Source of the DNA: Solimicrobium sp.
GTDB lineage: Bacteria > Pseudomonadota > Gammaproteobacteria > Burkholderiales > Burkholderiaceae_D
DNA: 58,498 bases
Direction: 5' to 3'
Assembly: GCA_021155915.1 (NCBI GenBank)
Contig: JAJNBE010000009.1
Location: 1-58,498, forward strand
The translations under genes were made by a program, and so were the position numbers. Below, one piece after another: positions 56,499 to 58,498 of this stretch. Below the pieces are notes generated by a model, which searched no databases, was not told where the DNA came from, and was given only the letters and a program-made list of their open reading frames with translations. Numbering within the stretch: position 1 is the stretch's first letter; each line of letters starts with the position of its first letter.

Positions 56499-58016
56499 AT
56501 GGAATTTTCTACAAAAGCCATGGCGAGAAATATATCAAACTGTTTTTTAAACGGTGATGATACTGAGACATTTAAAACTCGGGTAGACGAGCGACTCTCA
56601 CTGTTTTCTACAGGCGCTGATATAGCTGAATTTGTCTTTTTAAGCATAATTACCCTTGGTGTGTACGCGGTTATACAAGCCATTGCGTCCCTATCTGATA
56701 CGCGTTCGGAAAATACTCCTAATTTGTACAAAGCGATCGTAGATCGGGCAATAATCGAATATAGGAATAAAAATTATCCCTATACGTTAGATGAGAACCC
56801 TCATATTGAAATTCCGATTGAAGTAGAGGGGGTGGACTGCATATTTGAGATAACACAGAACAGATCTCCCAATAATGAAATAACAACTGAATGTGGTTTT
56901 AGGCATAAAAGTGAACGATTTTCAGTTGCTAAATCAATGGAGGAGGTTTTTGCGGATTTGGAAGCAAGTAGTAATGTAAAAAAATTTATCGATAACCTGA
57001 TTGATGAAAAGATCCGTGTGTCAAGAAATGGAGGGGCAGATTTAGTAGATAAAATGTGCCCAATAAAGCCGTATGTCAATCTGTCAAATACCTGCTATGT
57101 CAACTCTTCCATTAAATTGTTGATTTTCTCGATCGGTGCGGTACCGCTGTATGAGCATCTCAACGAGCTATTAAAGTCAAGTGATAATGACCAGGACAAA
57201 AATGCACTCAGAGCATTTTTATTAGTGATAGCGGATAGTTGTGTTGGCAGTGAACCTCTTGAATTTCAGCTAAAATCATTTCTTAATGCCCTTCAAAAAA
57301 CAAGCTATTTTAGTGGAGATGTTAACGGAGATCAAAATTTCACGTTAATTGGAAGACAACAAGATCCACAAGAATTTTTAATGAAGTTGAATTTATTATT
57401 TAAACTCGACAAGATCGAAAGCAGGAATATTCAGGTAAAGGAGGTTAAACAAAATCAAGATAACAGATCGGAAAAAAAATCACACGACTGTTGGATGCTG
57501 GAATCAAACACAAGTGTCGGAACCACGACCTTACAAGATATGTTTGATGAGTTCACCTCGGAAGAGGTAATAAAAGATTATATATGGGAAAAAGATCAGT
57601 CCATAGGAATGAGTAAATCATTATCCTATGAGTTGAACCCAACAACGACGCAAATTTTTCACCATATAAGCGCTTTCAAAATGGTTACTCCTTTTGGGAG
57701 AAGCCAGCCAGTTCCTTTAAAAGTGCCGTTAAGAAAGCTTAACTTCGATTCAGCGATTAATTTTAAGTGCACAGATAACGGTCAACAAATTAATGCTCAA
57801 TTAGAAGCCCAGCATATTATTGTTCACAAAGGTCGTTCAGCAGATAGCGGACACTATTATCTGTATTGCAAGCGCTCAGACGGGGGATGGGATGTGCATA
57901 ATGACGCACAGATATCTTTTGCCGATAACCTCAGGAATGATGAACAAGCAAAAATAGTAAACTATAAGATTATCAGACCCCCCGTTTCGGGAAATGAAGC
58001 AATTAATGAGATTTGA
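56499..58016 (+). CDS. Ubiquitin-specific protease (USP/C19-type deubiquitinase), likely effector
   Basis: 505 residues. The catalytic domain starts near residue 187 and shows the USP boxes in order: YVNLSNTCYVNSSIKLL (nucleophile Cys199), QQDPQEFLMKLNLLF (residues 287–301), and LEAQHIIVHKGRSADSGHYYLY (His452) followed by WDVHNDAQIS (Asp469). All catalytic residues are present, so the protein should cleave ubiquitin or a ubiquitin-like protein, which bacteria lack. It therefore probably acts in a eukaryotic host. Residues 1–185 form a separate N-terminal region with a hydrophobic segment (IAEFVFLSIITLGVYAVI) and a block ending RFSVAKSMEEVFADL, similar in layout to the N-termini at 42306 and 44477. 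GGAGA lies before the ATG; there is no Sec signal. Confidence 0.93.
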   Translation: MEFSTKAMARNISNCFLNGDDTETFKTRVDERLSLFSTGADIAEFVFLSIITLGVYAVIQAIASLSDTRSENTPNLYKAIVDRAIIEYRNKNYPYTLDENPHIEIPIEVEGVDCIFEITQNRSPNNEITTECGFRHKSERFSVAKSMEEVFADLEASSNVKKFIDNLIDEKIRVSRNGGADLVDKMCPIKPYVNLSNTCYVNSSIKLLIFSIGAVPLYEHLNELLKSSDNDQDKNALRAFLLVIADSCVGSEPLEFQLKSFLNALQKTSYFSGDVNGDQNFTLIGRQQDPQEFLMKLNLLFKLDKIESRNIQVKEVKQNQDNRSEKKSHDCWMLESNTSVGTTTLQDMFDEFTSEEVIKDYIWEKDQSIGMSKSLSYELNPTTTQIFHHISAFKMVTPFGRSQPVPLKVPLRKLNFDSAINFKCTDNGQQINAQLEAQHIIVHKGRSADSGHYYLYCKRSDGGWDVHNDAQISFADNLRNDEQAKIVNYKIIRPPVSGNEAINEI

Positions 58017-58498
58017 TTTAACCTAGAAAAGTTATTTCCTGCTGCTTTGAGGATTTGATTATCGGAAGTAATGAGCACTGTATTTGTGTCCGTAAAATTG
58101 TTTTTTCTTACTCACGAATTTCTGATCCAGGTTTGAACTCTCTCACAATTGTGGGCAAAAGCTATTCACTAGTGATTTTCTCCCTTATCCGCTGCTTCGG
58201 CGTAGTGGTGCGAGGGTTTCGAAGTGCCTGCTCGTGCTTATGGAACAAACTTTTCCTGTAAGGAAAGTTTCCTAAGTCCAACGGTTTCGTGCGGTTAAAC
58301 AACTCCAAACCAGCACACGTGCTTCCGTCCTAATGGAAAATCTTGTTTTAAAGAAAGTCGCTGGATCCCCGATAAAAGCACTCGAGGATGACGATTTAAC
58401 CTAGATTCCTCTGTTGACCGCTGCTTAGCTTCGATAACAGAATGGTTTCGTTGGGGATTTCGCTCTTTAACCCGTCCACCGTTTAGGTGAGAGCGCTA
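58017..58498. other. Intergenic region at the window end
   Basis: No supported gene. It contains an imperfect hairpin (AAACTTTTCC/GGAAAGTTT, about 58248–58271) without a T run and a short copy of the dispersed repeat (58362–58396). Confidence 0.5.

Noticed and set aside
58055..58261. 68-codon open frame at the window end
   Set aside because: No motif or ribosome-binding site; composition like surrounding non-coding sequence.

Overview
The window looks like chromosomal DNA of a host-associated betaproteobacterium with an AT-leaning genome. The taxonomic reading rests on gene order: glnE–yhdP–nitrilase–tldD, holC followed by a small IPVLTE-type protein, EVE protein–6S RNA–zapA–zapB-like, addB–addA near trxA–rho–rpmE–GT39, fkpB–ispH next to radC–rpmB–rpmG, and purN near rsmB. 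These arrangements are familiar from Nitrosomonadales/Burkholderiales-type genomes. No rRNA is present, so a genus cannot be named. The host-associated reading comes from eukaryotic-type enzymes (a ubiquitin-specific protease and a Ser/Thr kinase) and from gene decay.

Layout. 1–11.3 kb is housekeeping: glnE, yhdP, a nitrilase-family hydrolase, tldD, a damaged pdxH and tcdA. 11.4–13.3 kb holds two tandem paralogous Sec-exported proteins with four matching cysteines, followed by a 134-bp palindromic MITE-like element. 13.8–24.6 kb carries folD, prlC, holC, an Lrp regulator, a cytochrome c, ilvD, lgt, a pentapeptide-repeat protein, an EVE protein, 6S RNA, zapA and a zapB-like gene, with repeats in the gaps. 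24.9–31.1 kb is addA/addB. 31.6–37.3 kb has an amino-acid permease, trxA, rho, rpmE (type B) and a GT39-like glycosyltransferase. A tRNA-Leu(CAA) at 37.5 kb is the left edge of a decayed island: an integrase remnant, hsdM, rhuM, an hsdS stub fused to a truncated and frameshifted hsdR, and an imperfect copy of the tRNA 3' end at 42.02 kb.

42.3–46.1 kb contains a divergent pair of large unfamiliar genes: a kinase-like protein and a protein with about fourteen 17–20-residue helical repeats. 46.2–49.2 kb returns to core genes (ispH, fkpB, radC, rpmB, rpmG), followed by a third MITE copy. 49.6–56.0 kb is a minus-strand series (fatty-acid desaturase, MscS channel, rsmB, purN, barstar-like protein, patatin phospholipase). 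56.5–58.0 kb encodes a USP-type deubiquitinase with its catalytic Cys, His and Asp all visible.

The most notable possibility is that the kinase, the solenoid protein and the deubiquitinase share a roughly 170–185-residue N-terminal module joined to three different C-terminal domains, as expected of a modular effector family. That similarity was judged by eye only and needs profile searches. The core genes look intact apart from pdxH; the accessory DNA shows deletion, frameshift and small-repeat activity typical of a genome under reductive evolution.
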